A stretch of DNA of 41,788 bases from Planctomycetota bacterium (GCA_022072415.1 JAJVHW010000125.1:1-41788); one strand, 5' to 3'. Counted from the first letter of the stretch, positions 28,279 through 38,468 are shown. Program-made: numbers and translations. Notes: generated from the sequence alone by a model not told the origin.

Positions 28279-29715
28279 TCAGTTCTGTTCTGCTTCCAGG
28301 CCCATGTCCGCGAGGCTCACCCCGCGGCGGCGCAGCTCCCGGATCTGCTGCTCCTTCATCTTCTTCATGCGGCTTTCCATCATGCGGCCGCTGAGCCCTC
28401 CGTCCTGGCGGAGCTGCTTCATCACCTGCCGCATCTGCTTCCAGCCCTTCACGAGCCGGTTCACGTCGTCGAGGGTCGTGCCGCTCCCGCGGGCGACCCT
28501 CCGGCGGCGCGCGGCGTCGAGGATGTCGGGCTTGCGGCGCTCCTCCGCGGTCATGCTGAGGATGACCGCCTTCGCGCGCTTCATGTGGCCGTCGTCGATC
28601 TCCTGGCCCTCGAGGGCGCCGGACATCCCGGGGATCATCCCGAGCCACTTCTTCATCGGCCCCATGCGCTCGATCTGCTCGAACTGCGCGAGCATGTCGT
28701 CCATGGTGAACGTGCCGGTGAAGAGCTTCTCCGCCGCGCGCTCGACCTCGTCCTTGCGGATGTTCTCCTGCGCGAGCTCGACCAGGCTGACCACGTCGCC
28801 CATCCCGAGGATGCGCGACGCCATGCGGTCGGCGTGGAACGGCTCGAGCGCCTCGGACTTCTCGCCCGTGCCGACGAAGCGGATGGGCTTCCCCGTCACC
28901 TCGCGCACCGACAGCGCCGCGCCGCCGCGCGTGTCGCCGTCGAGCTTCGTCAGCACCACGCCCGAGAGCGGGAGCGACGCGTCGAACGCCTTCGCGGAGT
29001 TGACGGCGTCCTGGCCCGTCATCGAGTCGAGGACGAGGAACACCTCGTGCGGGGATGTCCGCTCCGCGATGTCCTTCACCTCGTCCATCAGCTCGCGGTC
29101 CACGTGGAGGCGGCCGGCCGTGTCCAGGATGACGACGTCGTGCCCCTCGTCCGCCGCGCGCTTCACCGCACGCTCGCAGATCTTCGGCGGTCGGCCGGAC
29201 GGCTCCCAGTGGACCGGCACGCCGATCGACTCGCCGAGCACCTTGAGCTGCTCCACGGCGGCGGGGCGCTGCATGTCCGCGGCGACGAGGAGCGGGCGGC
29301 GCCCCTTCGACTTCAGCATGCGCGCGAGCTTGCCGCACGTGGTGGTCTTGCCGGACCCCTGGAGGCCCGCCATGAGGATCACCGTCGGGCCCTTCGCGGA
29401 CCACTGGAGCGGGATCGTCCCGTCGGAGAGCTGCTGCGGCTTCGACGGGTCGCCGCCGAGCAGCCGGACGAGCTCGTCGTAGACGATCTTCACGACCTGC
29501 TGGTCCGGGCGGACCTGCTCGATCACCTTCTCGCCGACCGCCCGCGCGCGGATGTCGTCCGTGAGCTTGCGGACCACCGACAGGTGCACGTCGGCCGCGA
29601 GCAGCGCCGTGCGGATCTCCCGCAGCGCTTCCTCGACGTCGTCGGCCGAAAGCGTCGCGCGCCGCCCGAGACGGGCGAACACCGACTGCATGCGCTGTGC
29701 GAGGGATTCGAACAA
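28279..29715 (-). CDS. ffh: signal recognition particle protein Ffh
   Basis: VILMAGLQGSGKTTTCGKLARML, LLVAADMQRPAAVEQL, VVILDTAGRLHVD, VLTKLDGDTRGGAALSV, C-terminal Met-rich M domain. Confidence 0.97.
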   Translation of the reverse strand: MFESLAQRMQSVFARLGRRATLSADDVEEALREIRTALLAADVHLSVVRKLTDDIRARAVGEKVIEQVRPDQQVVKIVYDELVRLLGGDPSKPQQLSDGTIPLQWSAKGPTVILMAGLQGSGKTTTCGKLARMLKSKGRRPLLVAADMQRPAAVEQLKVLGESIGVPVHWEPSGRPPKICERAVKRAADEGHDVVILDTAGRLHVDRELMDEVKDIAERTSPHEVFLVLDSMTGQDAVNSAKAFDASLPLSGVVLTKLDGDTRGGAALSVREVTGKPIRFVGTGEKSEALEPFHADRMASRILGMGDVVSLVELAQENIRKDEVERAAEKLFTGTFTMDDMLAQFEQIERMGPMKKWLGMIPGMSGALEGQEIDDGHMKRAKAVILSMTAEERRKPDILDAARRRRVARGSGTTLDDVNRLVKGWKQMRQVMKQLRQDGGLSGRMMESRMKKMKEQQIRELRRRGVSLADMGLEAEQN

Positions 29716-29889
29716 GGAGGCTCCGCGGGGGTTCCCGCACGCCGCGCACCGACACGGAGCGCGGGCAAACGGGGCAGCCTAGGGGGCGGGCCGCGCCCGG
29801 TCAAGGGATGCGGAAGCCGCGCGGCCGGAGCGGCGCATGCGGCCGGACGCGTCGCACCCCCCGGGGATCGGGACCGTTCGCGGCGCGGC

Positions 29890-31167
29890 TCAGTCCGCCT
29901 CGACGTCCTTCTCCCGGGCGATCCGTGCGCCGAGGGCCTCGAGCTTCTTCTCCATGCGCTCGTAGCCGCGGTCCATGTGGTAGACGCGGCGGACGGTCGT
30001 CTCCCCCTCGGCGACGAGGCCGGCGAGGACGAGGGCCGCGGAGGCGCGGAGGTCCGACGCGAGCACCGGGGCCCCGGACAGGTAGTCCGTCCCGTGGACG
30101 ATCGCGCAGTTGCCCTCCTTGCGGATCCGGGCGCGCATGCGCTCCAGTTCGGAGATGTGCATGAAGCGCTCGGGGTAGATCTTCTCCGTGACCACGGAGA
30201 CGCCGTCCGCGAGGCACAGCATCGCCATGAACTGGGCCTGGAGGTCCGTGGCGAAGCCCGGATACGGCAGCGTCGTGATGTCGCAGGCCTGGAGCCGCCC
30301 GCGCCGGGCGCACGACACCCAGTCGGGGCCGGACTCGATCCGGCACCCCGCCGCGATGAGACGTTCCGTGGCCGCCCGCAGGTGGTCGGGCCGGCAGCGG
30401 TTGACGCGGACGTTTCCGCCGGTGATCGCCGCCGCGACGAGGAACGTGCCCGCCTCGATCCGGTCCGGAATCGGCCGGTAGGTCGCGCCGTGGAGTTCCG
30501 TCACGCCGGTCACGCGGAGCGTCGGCGTGCCGATCCCCTCGATCTTCGCGCCCATCGCGACGAGGAACAGCGCGAGGTCCTGCACCTCCGGTTCGCACGC
30601 CGCCATGTCGATCAGCGTCTCGCCCTCGGCGAGCACGGCCGCCATGAGCACGTTCGCGGTCCCGGTCACCGTGGACCCGAACGGTCCGCCGAGATACATC
30701 TCGCCGCCGCGGAGACGCGACGCGTCGGCCACGATGTAGCCGCCCTCGAGGTCGAGGTCCACGCCGAGCGCGCGCATGCCCTTCAGGTGGAGGTCCACCG
30801 GGCGCGGCCCGAACACGCATCCGCCGGGGAAACTCACGCGCGCGCGGCGCCGGCGGCCGAGCAGCGGACCGAGCACGCACACCGACGCGCGCATCGTCTT
30901 CACGAGCTCGTACGGCGCCTCGACGGAACTCTCGTCGCGGACATGCGTGGCGATCGACCCGTCCTCCTCGCGGCGGGCCTCGATGCCGAGCGCCTCGAGG
31001 ATGCGGAGCATGGTGTCCACGTCCCGCAGACGCGGGACGTCGAGGATCCTGCACGGGTCGCGCGTGAGGAGCGTGGCCGCGAGGAGCGGGAGCACCGAGT
31101 TCTTCGCGGTGCCGACCTCGACCTCGCCTCGAAGGGCGACGCCTCCGTGGATGACGAACTTGTCCAA
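29890..31167 (-). CDS. murA: UDP-N-acetylglucosamine 1-carboxyvinyltransferase
   Basis: LRGEVEVGTAKNSVLPLLAATLL, RARVSFPGGCVFGPRPVDLHLKGMRALG (catalytic Cys), DRIEAGTFLVAAAITGG; TTG start at 31167 (LDKFVIHGG) tentative. Confidence 0.94.
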   Translation of the reverse strand: MDKFVIHGGVALRGEVEVGTAKNSVLPLLAATLLTRDPCRILDVPRLRDVDTMLRILEALGIEARREEDGSIATHVRDESSVEAPYELVKTMRASVCVLGPLLGRRRRARVSFPGGCVFGPRPVDLHLKGMRALGVDLDLEGGYIVADASRLRGGEMYLGGPFGSTVTGTANVLMAAVLAEGETLIDMAACEPEVQDLALFLVAMGAKIEGIGTPTLRVTGVTELHGATYRPIPDRIEAGTFLVAAAITGGNVRVNRCRPDHLRAATERLIAAGCRIESGPDWVSCARRGRLQACDITTLPYPGFATDLQAQFMAMLCLADGVSVVTEKIYPERFMHISELERMRARIRKEGNCAIVHGTDYLSGAPVLASDLRASAALVLAGLVAEGETTVRRVYHMDRGYERMEKKLEALGARIAREKDVEAD

Positions 31168-31350
31168 TGCGATGCTCCGGGGGACGGGAGCGACCGCGTC
31201 CGACAGTGCGCGCAGCATACGCCGGCAGGAACGCGGCGACGCGGGGAAACGGCGCGTGCGGCCGCGGAATGCGGATCGTGCACGGGCCGCCGCCATGCGG
31301 CGGATGCCGGGCCCGAGCCGGGATGCGCGCAGGACGTCTCCGGAAACGCA

Positions 31351-31378
31351 GAGGGGCGGCGCCGTGGCGCCGCCCCTC
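31351..31378 (-). terminator. perfect hairpin downstream of the Gly-rich secreted protein gene
   Basis: GAGGGGCGGCGCC-GT-GGCGCCGCCCCTC, 13-nt perfect inverted repeat 20 bp beyond the stop at 31399. Confidence 0.65.
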
Positions 31379-31398
31379 GCGTCATCCGCCTGCGCGGA

Positions 31399-34248
31399 TC
31401 AGAGGTTGAACTGGAAGTGCGTCGTGAGGCTCTCGACGTGCGGCGTCGGATCGGTGCGCGCGTGGAAGTCGTCGAGCTGGAACGTGATGCGGAACCGGAT
31501 GAACCGGAAGCCGCGTCCGTTCAGCGCCGTGACCGGGAAGCCGGAGAACTCGGAACCGTTGGCCGTGGGGCTCCACCCGGCGGGCTGGAAGGCGCCGCCC
31601 GGCTTGTTCGTGCGGTCGTGGATCTTGATCGGGATCCACGGCGACGTCTGGTTCGCGTCGGTCGTGTTCTGGAAGCTGTCGAGGTAGGTCGTGTCGGGCG
31701 TGTCGAACACGAGCTGGCTCTCGCGCGTCATCTGGCACTCGACCAGGATGGCGTCGTTCGCCGTCGGGTTCGTCACGATGTCCGCGTTCGTCCAGGGGAG
31801 GACGCGCGGGTCCTGCACGCCGAGGTCCGCCCACTTCGAGTACACGAAGGACGGGACGCCGCCGCCGACCGGATCGAAGACGCCCTGCGTGCCGTTCGGC
31901 AGCGCGACGCCGCCCGCCGGGTCCTCGGTGCGGAGGAAGCCCGCGCCGCCCGCGCCGCCCGCCCCGCCGTACGCGCCCGCCAGCGCGCCGCCCGCCCCGC
32001 CGTTCAGCTCGAACGACGCAGCCGGGTTGGCGATGTTGAAGCCGGACGTGCTGCGGAGCAGGATCGAACCGCCCGAGCCGCCGCCGCCGCCGCCCGCGGC
32101 GCCGCCGCTGTACGGGTGCGGGAAGCCCGCGCCGCCCGCGCCGCCGTTGCAGCGGATGCGGCCGGTGGAGCCGATGCGGATCACGCGGGCCGTCTGGATC
32201 AGGATCGCGCCGCCGCCGCCTCCGCCGCCCGCGCCCATCGTGTAGTTGCCGTAGCTGCCGACGGCCCACGTGTTCGATCCGTGGCCGCCGGAGCCGCCGC
32301 CCGATCCGCCGGGGAGCGGCGTGAGCGTGGTGTTGGTCGACGCCGCGCCGCCGCGGCCGAGCGCGCCGTTCCAGGAAGCATAGGACGGGTACGAACCCGC
32401 CGTGCCGTCACGGCCGGCCAGGCGCTGGCCGCCGCCGCCGCCGCCGCCGCCGTACGCATATGCGTACGTGCCGGTCGGCTGGAAGCCGCCGAGACCGCCG
32501 AAGCCGCCGAACGTGCTCGGAGCCGCGCCGTCGGAGTCGCCGCCGCGGTTGCCCGTGTTGCCCTGCTGACCGTTCGTGGACGGGAAGAGGTGGCTGCCGT
32601 TGCCTCCCGCGCCGCCGCCGGGGCCGCCGGCGCCGCCGCGCGGCGTGTTCGACGAGGACGGCAGGCTGGACGAGTTCGAGCCCTGCGAGCCGGGACGACC
32701 GCTCGCGTCGATCACGCCGTCGAGCGTGAAGTCGATCGCCTTGATCGTGGCCGGACGCGTCCCGGTCAGGGTGATCGTGACGCCGTTCGGGATCGAGACG
32801 TTCCGGAAGTTGATGACGTTGCCGGGGTACGTGTCGGTGTTGATCGACGTGTTCGCTGTCGGCGCGAAGTCGCCGTTCGCCGCGGAGCCGCCGGCGATCG
32901 TGTTGATGGCCGAAGCCGCGTCGGGGATTCCCGCGTCCCACTCGCCGGTGGAGAGCTTCCCGTCATAGAGGCCGTCGGTCTTCAGGAACTCCACCACGAG
33001 CTCGGCGTTGGTGACCGGCTCGTCGCGCGTGGTGAAGATCACCATCACGCGCGGATCGAACTCCTCGGGGTGGGCGTCGCCGAGGGCGAGGATGTTCGCC
33101 TTCAACGTGCCGCGCGACGCGGCGTCGGACGGCCAGTCGCCGATCAGCGCGGGCGCCGGGTCGGGGAGCTGCGCCGCCGGCACGCCCGGAAGGGCCGCGC
33201 GCTGGCTGACGAGGAAGTCGTAGATCTGGCGCAGGCGCTCGCGGCTGCGGTTCGCCTTGAAGTCGTACTGCTCCGTCAGGTCGCGCACGTTCTTCGAGAT
33301 GCGGAGCACGTACGTGCCCTGGTCCGAGAGCGCAAACCGCGGACGGAACTGCAGCAGCGTGGTCTGGAAGTTCTGCTCGACGAACACCGAACCCGGCACC
33401 GGACGCCGGAGGACCGGCGCGCCGCTGCGCGCGACGACCGTGAGCTCCACGTTGCCCTGGACGCGGGCCGTGGAGGGCGAGAGCGGGATCTTCGTACAGA
33501 ACACCGACACGCCGATGTCGTTCGGGACGCCGCGGGTGCCCCCGAACGTGACGTACTGGGACGCCGCGGTCGGGAACGCGTCGGCGGGGTTCGCGAACGC
33601 GGCCTCGGGGGGAGGCGCGTCGGCGAAGGTCTTCGTCGTGTACTGCGTGTCGGGGCTCAGCGCGGCGGCCGTGGAGAAGTTCGAGAAGTAGTTGGTGCGC
33701 AGCGGCTTTCCGCGGGTGGAGCGGATCGTGGTGACCGCGGGCTTGCCGACGTAGAAGACCTGGTACTGCTTCGACGGCTGGAACGCGGCGTTGTCGCCCG
33801 CGTTGTCGAGGGCCGTGCCCTCCATGTAGAAGTTGCCCGTGCCGGGATCGCGGAGGTGTCCCGGGAGGCGCGGGAAGAAGCGGACCACGCTTCCCGCGAC
33901 CTGGTACGTGCCGGCGACCTGGATCGTGTAGCCGGTCCCCGTCGCGTTGGCCTCGCGGACGTAGAGCGTGGCCGGACCGATCGAGGTCGGGTCCACCGGA
34001 GCGCTGAACTTCGCCTCGATGATCTGGTTGCACGGCACGTCCGCCGTGAAGCCGACGTTGATCGCGAGCGGAATGAAGCTCCCCGCCCTGGCGGCCTCGG
34101 CCTCCCTCGGAGCGAGCGCCGCCGCGGCGACCGCCGCGACCGCGCACCCGCCGAGGGCCTTCACGGTGAAGGCGTTCCTGCCGAGGACGTTCAGCACGGA
34201 CGCCGGGCCTCGGCCCGAGTTGGATCGACCGGTCTTCTGTCCGTTCAT
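31399..34248 (-). CDS. large secreted protein: SbsA/Big_5-like N-terminal region, Gly-rich repeat middle, C-terminal beta-rich domain
   Basis: ATG at 34248 with Shine-Dalgarno GAGGAG 7 nt upstream; signal-like GRNAFTVKALGGCAVAAVAAAALAPREAEA; TADVPCNQIIEAKFSAPVDPTSIGPATLYV; long GGAGGAGG / GGGGGGGG tracts. Confidence 0.85.
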   Translation of the reverse strand: MNGQKTGRSNSGRGPASVLNVLGRNAFTVKALGGCAVAAVAAAALAPREAEAARAGSFIPLAINVGFTADVPCNQIIEAKFSAPVDPTSIGPATLYVREANATGTGYTIQVAGTYQVAGSVVRFFPRLPGHLRDPGTGNFYMEGTALDNAGDNAAFQPSKQYQVFYVGKPAVTTIRSTRGKPLRTNYFSNFSTAAALSPDTQYTTKTFADAPPPEAAFANPADAFPTAASQYVTFGGTRGVPNDIGVSVFCTKIPLSPSTARVQGNVELTVVARSGAPVLRRPVPGSVFVEQNFQTTLLQFRPRFALSDQGTYVLRISKNVRDLTEQYDFKANRSRERLRQIYDFLVSQRAALPGVPAAQLPDPAPALIGDWPSDAASRGTLKANILALGDAHPEEFDPRVMVIFTTRDEPVTNAELVVEFLKTDGLYDGKLSTGEWDAGIPDAASAINTIAGGSAANGDFAPTANTSINTDTYPGNVINFRNVSIPNGVTITLTGTRPATIKAIDFTLDGVIDASGRPGSQGSNSSSLPSSSNTPRGGAGGPGGGAGGNGSHLFPSTNGQQGNTGNRGGDSDGAAPSTFGGFGGLGGFQPTGTYAYAYGGGGGGGGQRLAGRDGTAGSYPSYASWNGALGRGGAASTNTTLTPLPGGSGGGSGGHGSNTWAVGSYGNYTMGAGGGGGGGAILIQTARVIRIGSTGRIRCNGGAGGAGFPHPYSGGAAGGGGGGSGGSILLRSTSGFNIANPAASFELNGGAGGALAGAYGGAGGAGGAGFLRTEDPAGGVALPNGTQGVFDPVGGGVPSFVYSKWADLGVQDPRVLPWTNADIVTNPTANDAILVECQMTRESQLVFDTPDTTYLDSFQNTTDANQTSPWIPIKIHDRTNKPGGAFQPAGWSPTANGSEFSGFPVTALNGRGFRFIRFRITFQLDDFHARTDPTPHVESLTTHFQFNL

Positions 34249-34917
34249 CGTGTCGCTCCTCACGCTCTGCTGCGCCGTCGCAGCTTCCAGGTGCACGCCT
34301 TCGCCTCGACGCACGACGCCCCGGCGCCGGACACGGTCCGGAGTCACCGAAGACGGAACGCACCAAGGCGGAAGGTGATGCACCTTCCGGAATGTTGCCT
34401 GCGAGTGTACCCCGCAGGCTCGGGGATGCTACAAGCAACCCGCTTGCCGTCCATCCGAGGAGACGCTTCCGGGCCTGCGGGCGGTGCTTCTCCAGGCGTT
34501 CGAGCCTGATCAGGCTCGCCCGACCGCCCCGTCCGTGCGCTTTCGCACGGCCCTTTCGAGCGCCGACAGCCTCCGGGCGTCGCCCGAGGGGCGCCGGAAA
34601 CCCACACCTCCACCGACGGGGCAGGTGGGCCCGACCGCGCGCGCGGCCCCCGTGTGCGGCCCGTTCGTGCCGCGCGCTTGCGCAACTCGCGTGCGCCGCC
34701 TCTTCCCTCCCCTTCGGCGGCTCCGGCGGAGCGCGCGCTCGAACTACTTGACCGCTCGATACCCGACGCGAGAATGCGGGGCTTCGCCCATGGTCCGGAT
34801 GCGTGTTCCAGCGCGGTCCGGACCCGCGCGCCGGGCCGGTCCCCGAGGGACCGTGCACCGACGCGGGGCGGCGACGGTACCAGACACAGAGCCCGTGGGT
34901 GCACGGCAGGAGATCGC

Positions 34918-36228
34918 ATGACGCAGGCTTCGGTGGACGTGCTCGGCGCGGTGACCAGGGACGGGACCAGCGCCGCGGAGCTCATGGCCGCGCGACGCGC
35001 GGCCGCCCGGGACGGCGACTCCCGCCGGAAGCTCGCGCAGCACGTCGCGTCCCTTCCGATGGACCCGAAGGGCGCGTCGGCCGCGAAGCGCGGGATCGCG
35101 TGCTTCGTCCTCGGGCGCGACGCCCAGGCCGCCGAGTTCCTCGCGCACGCCGGCACGAAGCCCGCGCGCGCCGCGCGGGTGCGCGCGCTCGTGTCCACCG
35201 GCCGTCCGGCCGAAGCCGCGCGCGTCGCGGAGGAAGTGTCCGACGATCCCGTCGCCGCCGCGGCGGCCGGGGACGCGTGGGCCGACCTCGGCGACTCCGA
35301 CAAGGTGCGCGCGGCCGCGGCCGTCGTCGCGAAGTCGGGCGACGACGCGGAAGCCACGTACCTGAAGGGCCGCGCGGCCGAGATCGACGGCGAGCGCAAG
35401 GCCGCGATGGACGCGTTCGAGAAGGCCGGCGCCGCCGGCCACTGCCGCGCGAACTTCCGCCGCGCCCGGATGGAGTACGCCTTCGGCGACGAGGAGACCG
35501 CGCTGGAGTTCTTCCGCAAGGCCTGCGACGGCGACGACGTCCCCACGAACGCGCTGATCGGCCTCGGCACCGTGTACGAGGACCGCGGCGAGTTCACGAA
35601 GGCGCGCGAGTGCTACCGCCGCGTGCTCGAGAACGACCCGGTGAACCCCCGCGCGCGGCTGTTCGACAAGGACGCCGCCGCCGCGCAGAACATGTACTAC
35701 GACGAGGACATCGAGCGCCGCGCCGACAAGCGCGCCGCGGTCCTCCGCCTCCCCGTCACCGACTTCGAGCTGTCGGTCCGGAGCCGCAACTGCCTCGCGA
35801 AGATGGGCGTCCGCACGCTGGGCGACCTCGTGCAGCGCACGGAGGCGGAGCTCCTCTCCTACAAGAACTTCGGCGAGACGTCGCTCCAGGAGATCAAGGA
35901 CATCCTCGCCCAGAAGGGCCTGCGACTCGGCATGGGCAAGGACGACCTCGCGGCGGACTTCGACGCGCGCCAGTTCATGGAGGGCATCGGCGGCAACGAC
36001 GCCGACCGGAAGAAGTCGCTCGCGAAGCCGCTGTCGGACCTCGAGCTCTCGGTCCGCAGCCGGCACTGCATGAACGTGCTCGGGCTGAAGACCGTCGCGG
36101 AGCTCGTCTCGAAGTCCGAGGCGGAGCTGATGACGATCAAGAACTTCGGCCAGACGAGCCTGAACGAGGTGAAGCAGAAGCTCGCGGAGCTCGGCCTCAC
36201 GCTCGCTCCGTCGGCGCCGGTGAAGTAG
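34918..36228 (+). CDS. TPR protein with two tandem RNA polymerase alpha C-terminal-like domains
   Basis: TPR-like region, then [53 protein letters not shown] and [53 protein letters not shown], both alpha-CTD signatures. Confidence 0.93.
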   Translation: MTQASVDVLGAVTRDGTSAAELMAARRAAARDGDSRRKLAQHVASLPMDPKGASAAKRGIACFVLGRDAQAAEFLAHAGTKPARAARVRALVSTGRPAEAARVAEEVSDDPVAAAAAGDAWADLGDSDKVRAAAAVVAKSGDDAEATYLKGRAAEIDGERKAAMDAFEKAGAAGHCRANFRRARMEYAFGDEETALEFFRKACDGDDVPTNALIGLGTVYEDRGEFTKARECYRRVLENDPVNPRARLFDKDAAAAQNMYYDEDIERRADKRAAVLRLPVTDFELSVRSRNCLAKMGVRTLGDLVQRTEAELLSYKNFGETSLQEIKDILAQKGLRLGMGKDDLAADFDARQFMEGIGGNDADRKKSLAKPLSDLELSVRSRHCMNVLGLKTVAELVSKSEAELMTIKNFGQTSLNEVKQKLAELGLTLAPSAPVK

Positions 36229-36235
36229 CCCCGGC

Positions 36236-36817
36236 GTGTACGAGCACGTCCGCGGACGGCTCGAGCGGAAGTCCCCCTCCGAGGCGGTGGTGGACGCCGG
36301 CGGCGTCGGCTACCGCCTGCAGATCCCGCTGACGACGTACGAGCGGCTTCCCGCCGCAGGCACGGAAGTCCGCCTCTGGGCGGAGCTCGTCGTCCGCGAG
36401 GACGCGCACCGCCTCTTCGGGTTCGCGACCGAGGCGGAGCGCGCCTTCTTCCTCGCGCTGCAGACGGTCAGCGGCGTGGGGCCGTCGCTCGCGCTCTCCG
36501 TCGTGTCCGCCATCTCCGCGGCGGACTTCCGCCGGGCCGTCGAGGACGGAGACGCCGCGCGGCTCCGGAAGGTCCGCGGCATCGGGAAGAAGCTCGCGGA
36601 CCGGCTCGTGGTCGAGATGCGCGACCGCGTCTCCGACCTGCTCCCCGCGCCCGACGACTCGGGTGCGGACCGCGTCACGAGGGACGCGCTCATGGCGCTC
36701 GAGGCGCTCGGATTCCCGCGCGAGGACGCCGCCGCGGCGGTGCGCGCATGCCGGGAGGAGCAGGGACCGGCGAGGGACCCGGGCGACCTCGTCCGGCAGG
36801 CGCTCCGCCGGCTGTGA
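36236..36817 (+). CDS. ruvA: Holliday junction branch migration protein RuvA
   Basis: MYEHVRGRLERKSPSEAVVDAGGVGYRLQIPLTTYE, LQTVSGVGPSLALSVVS, VRGIGKKLADRLVVEMRD; GTG start. Confidence 0.95.
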   Translation: MYEHVRGRLERKSPSEAVVDAGGVGYRLQIPLTTYERLPAAGTEVRLWAELVVREDAHRLFGFATEAERAFFLALQTVSGVGPSLALSVVSAISAADFRRAVEDGDAARLRKVRGIGKKLADRLVVEMRDRVSDLLPAPDDSGADRVTRDALMALEALGFPREDAAAAVRACREEQGPARDPGDLVRQALRRL

Positions 36818-36869
36818 CCGCGCGCCTCGAACGGATCCAAGCGCTCGGGATCCGGTTCGCGACACCCTC

Positions 36870-38183
36870 TCAGGGATAGATGCGGTAGAGCGTCCGCGAG
36901 AACGGGATCGCCTCGCGCACGTGGGAGAGGCCGGTGATCCAGAGCACGGCGCGCTCGATCCCCATGCCGAAGCCCGAGTGCGGCACGCTGCCGTACTTCC
37001 GGAGGTCGAGGTACCAGCGGTAGTTCCCGGCGTCGAGTCCGTGCTCCTCGAGGCGGCGGCGGAGCAGGGCCTCGTCGAAGATGCGCTGGCTCCCGCCGAT
37101 GATCTCGCCGAAGCCCGGGGCGAGCATGTCGGCGCAGAGCACGACCTCGGGACGCGCGGGGTCGGGCTGCATGTAGAACGCCTTGATCGCGGCGGGGTAC
37201 CGCTCGACGAACACCGGACGGTCGAATTGGTTCGAGAGGAACACCTCGTGCGGCGCCCCGAGGTCCTCTCCCCACGAGAGCGCGGGCATCTCCTCGGTGG
37301 CGGCGGCGGCGATCCTGGCCAGCGCGTCGTCGTACGTGATCCGCGGGAAGGGCGGCTTCACGCGCTCCAGCGCGGCGAGGTCGCGCTCGAGCAGCGTCAG
37401 CTCGGCCCGGCGGCGCTCGAGGCACCGCTCCACCACGAAGCTGAACATGCGCTGCTGGAGGTCGAGGTTGCCGTCGTGGTCCACGAACGCCGCTTCAGGC
37501 TCCACCATCCAGAACTCGCAGAGGTGGCGGCGGGTCTTCGACTTCTCCGCCCGGAACGTCGGGCCGAAGCAGTAGACGCGGCCGAGGGACATCATCCCCG
37601 CCTCGACGTAGAGCTGGCCCGTCTGGGCCAGGTACGCCTTCCCGAGGTCGAAGTACTCCGTGGCGAAGAGGTTCGACGTGCCCTCGGCCGCGCACGGCGT
37701 CAGGATCGGCGTGTCGAAGCGGATGAAGCCCTCGTCGTGGAGGAAGTCCATCACGGCGCGCTCGACCTCGTGGCGGATGCGCAGCACCGCGTGCTGGCGC
37801 GAGGAGCGGAGCCAGAGGTGGCGGTGCTCCATCAGGAACGCGTCGCCGTGCTCCTTCGGGGTGATCGGGTAGTCCGGGCTCGCGCCGACGGGACGGAGCG
37901 ACTTCACGCCGAGTTCCACTCCCGAGGGACTCCGAGGATCGGCGCGCACCTCGCCCTCCGCGACCAGGCTCGACTCGATGGTGAGCGCGGACGCCGCGTC
38001 GAACGCGGCGTCGCCGACGTCCGCCTTCGACACGACGCACTGCACGGTGCCCGTGCCGTCGCGCACGACGAGGAACGCGAGCTTGCCCTTCGCGCGATGG
38101 TGCGTCACCCACCCGCCGACGCGCACGGTCGCGCCGATCCGGCGGGGAAGGCTCTCGATCGAGACGAGCGGGGACTCGGACAC
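36870..38183 (-). CDS. asnS: asparaginyl-tRNA synthetase
   Basis: [26 protein letters not shown] (OB fold), [23 protein letters not shown] (motif 2), [22 protein letters not shown] (motif 3). Confidence 0.93.
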   Translation of the reverse strand: MSESPLVSIESLPRRIGATVRVGGWVTHHRAKGKLAFLVVRDGTGTVQCVVSKADVGDAAFDAASALTIESSLVAEGEVRADPRSPSGVELGVKSLRPVGASPDYPITPKEHGDAFLMEHRHLWLRSSRQHAVLRIRHEVERAVMDFLHDEGFIRFDTPILTPCAAEGTSNLFATEYFDLGKAYLAQTGQLYVEAGMMSLGRVYCFGPTFRAEKSKTRRHLCEFWMVEPEAAFVDHDGNLDLQQRMFSFVVERCLERRRAELTLLERDLAALERVKPPFPRITYDDALARIAAAATEEMPALSWGEDLGAPHEVFLSNQFDRPVFVERYPAAIKAFYMQPDPARPEVVLCADMLAPGFGEIIGGSQRIFDEALLRRRLEEHGLDAGNYRWYLDLRKYGSVPHSGFGMGIERAVLWITGLSHVREAIPFSRTLYRIYP

Positions 38184-38286
38184 GGGGCTCTCCTCCGGCG
38201 CCGACGGCCGGGACGGCGGACTTGCAGGGGAAGTCTACGGACCGCGCATCGGTCTGGTGAACGCTCTGCGGGCCGTCGAACGACTG

Positions 38287-38350
38287 GTGTCGGGCGAACG
38301 GTGTCGGACGAGCCGTGTCGGGCGAACGGCTCGGACGAACGGCGTCGGGG
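38287..38350. repeat. short tandem repeat of about 14 bp
   Basis: GTGTCGGGCGAACG / GTGTCGGACGAGCC / GTGTCGGGCGAACG / GCTCGGACGAACG; exact 15-mer GTGTCGGGCGAACGG at 38287 and 38315. Confidence 0.6.
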
Positions 38351-38442
38351 CGGAGGCCCGACGTCTCGAGCGGACACACGGGAACGCGGCTCCGCGGCCC
38401 GGCGGTCACCCCCGCAGGCTGCCGCGCGGGCCTCAAACGGAA

Positions 38443-38468
38443 GCGGGCGGGTGTCGCCACCCGCCCGC
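38443..38468 (-). terminator. GC-rich perfect hairpin downstream of secreted protein copy 1
   Basis: GCGGGCGGGTG-TCGC-CACCCGCCCGC, 11-bp stem, 4-nt loop, about 26 bp beyond the stop at 38494. Confidence 0.65.

Noticed and set aside
31900-32700. Repetitive GCCGCC-rich stretch as a possible CRISPR or satellite array
   Set aside because: Irregular spacing and no spacer structure; explained by Gly codons of the Gly-rich protein on the minus strand.
28177-34509. 2110-aa plus-strand ORF
   Set aside because: Arg/Glu/Ala/His-rich, antisense to ffh, murA and the Gly-rich secreted protein, which all have recognisable motifs; stop-poor shadow frame in high-GC DNA.
34392-34751. Plus-strand 119-aa ORF in the divergent intergenic region
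   Set aside because: Arg/Pro-rich composition, overlaps hairpins, no conserved motif or clear ribosome-binding site.
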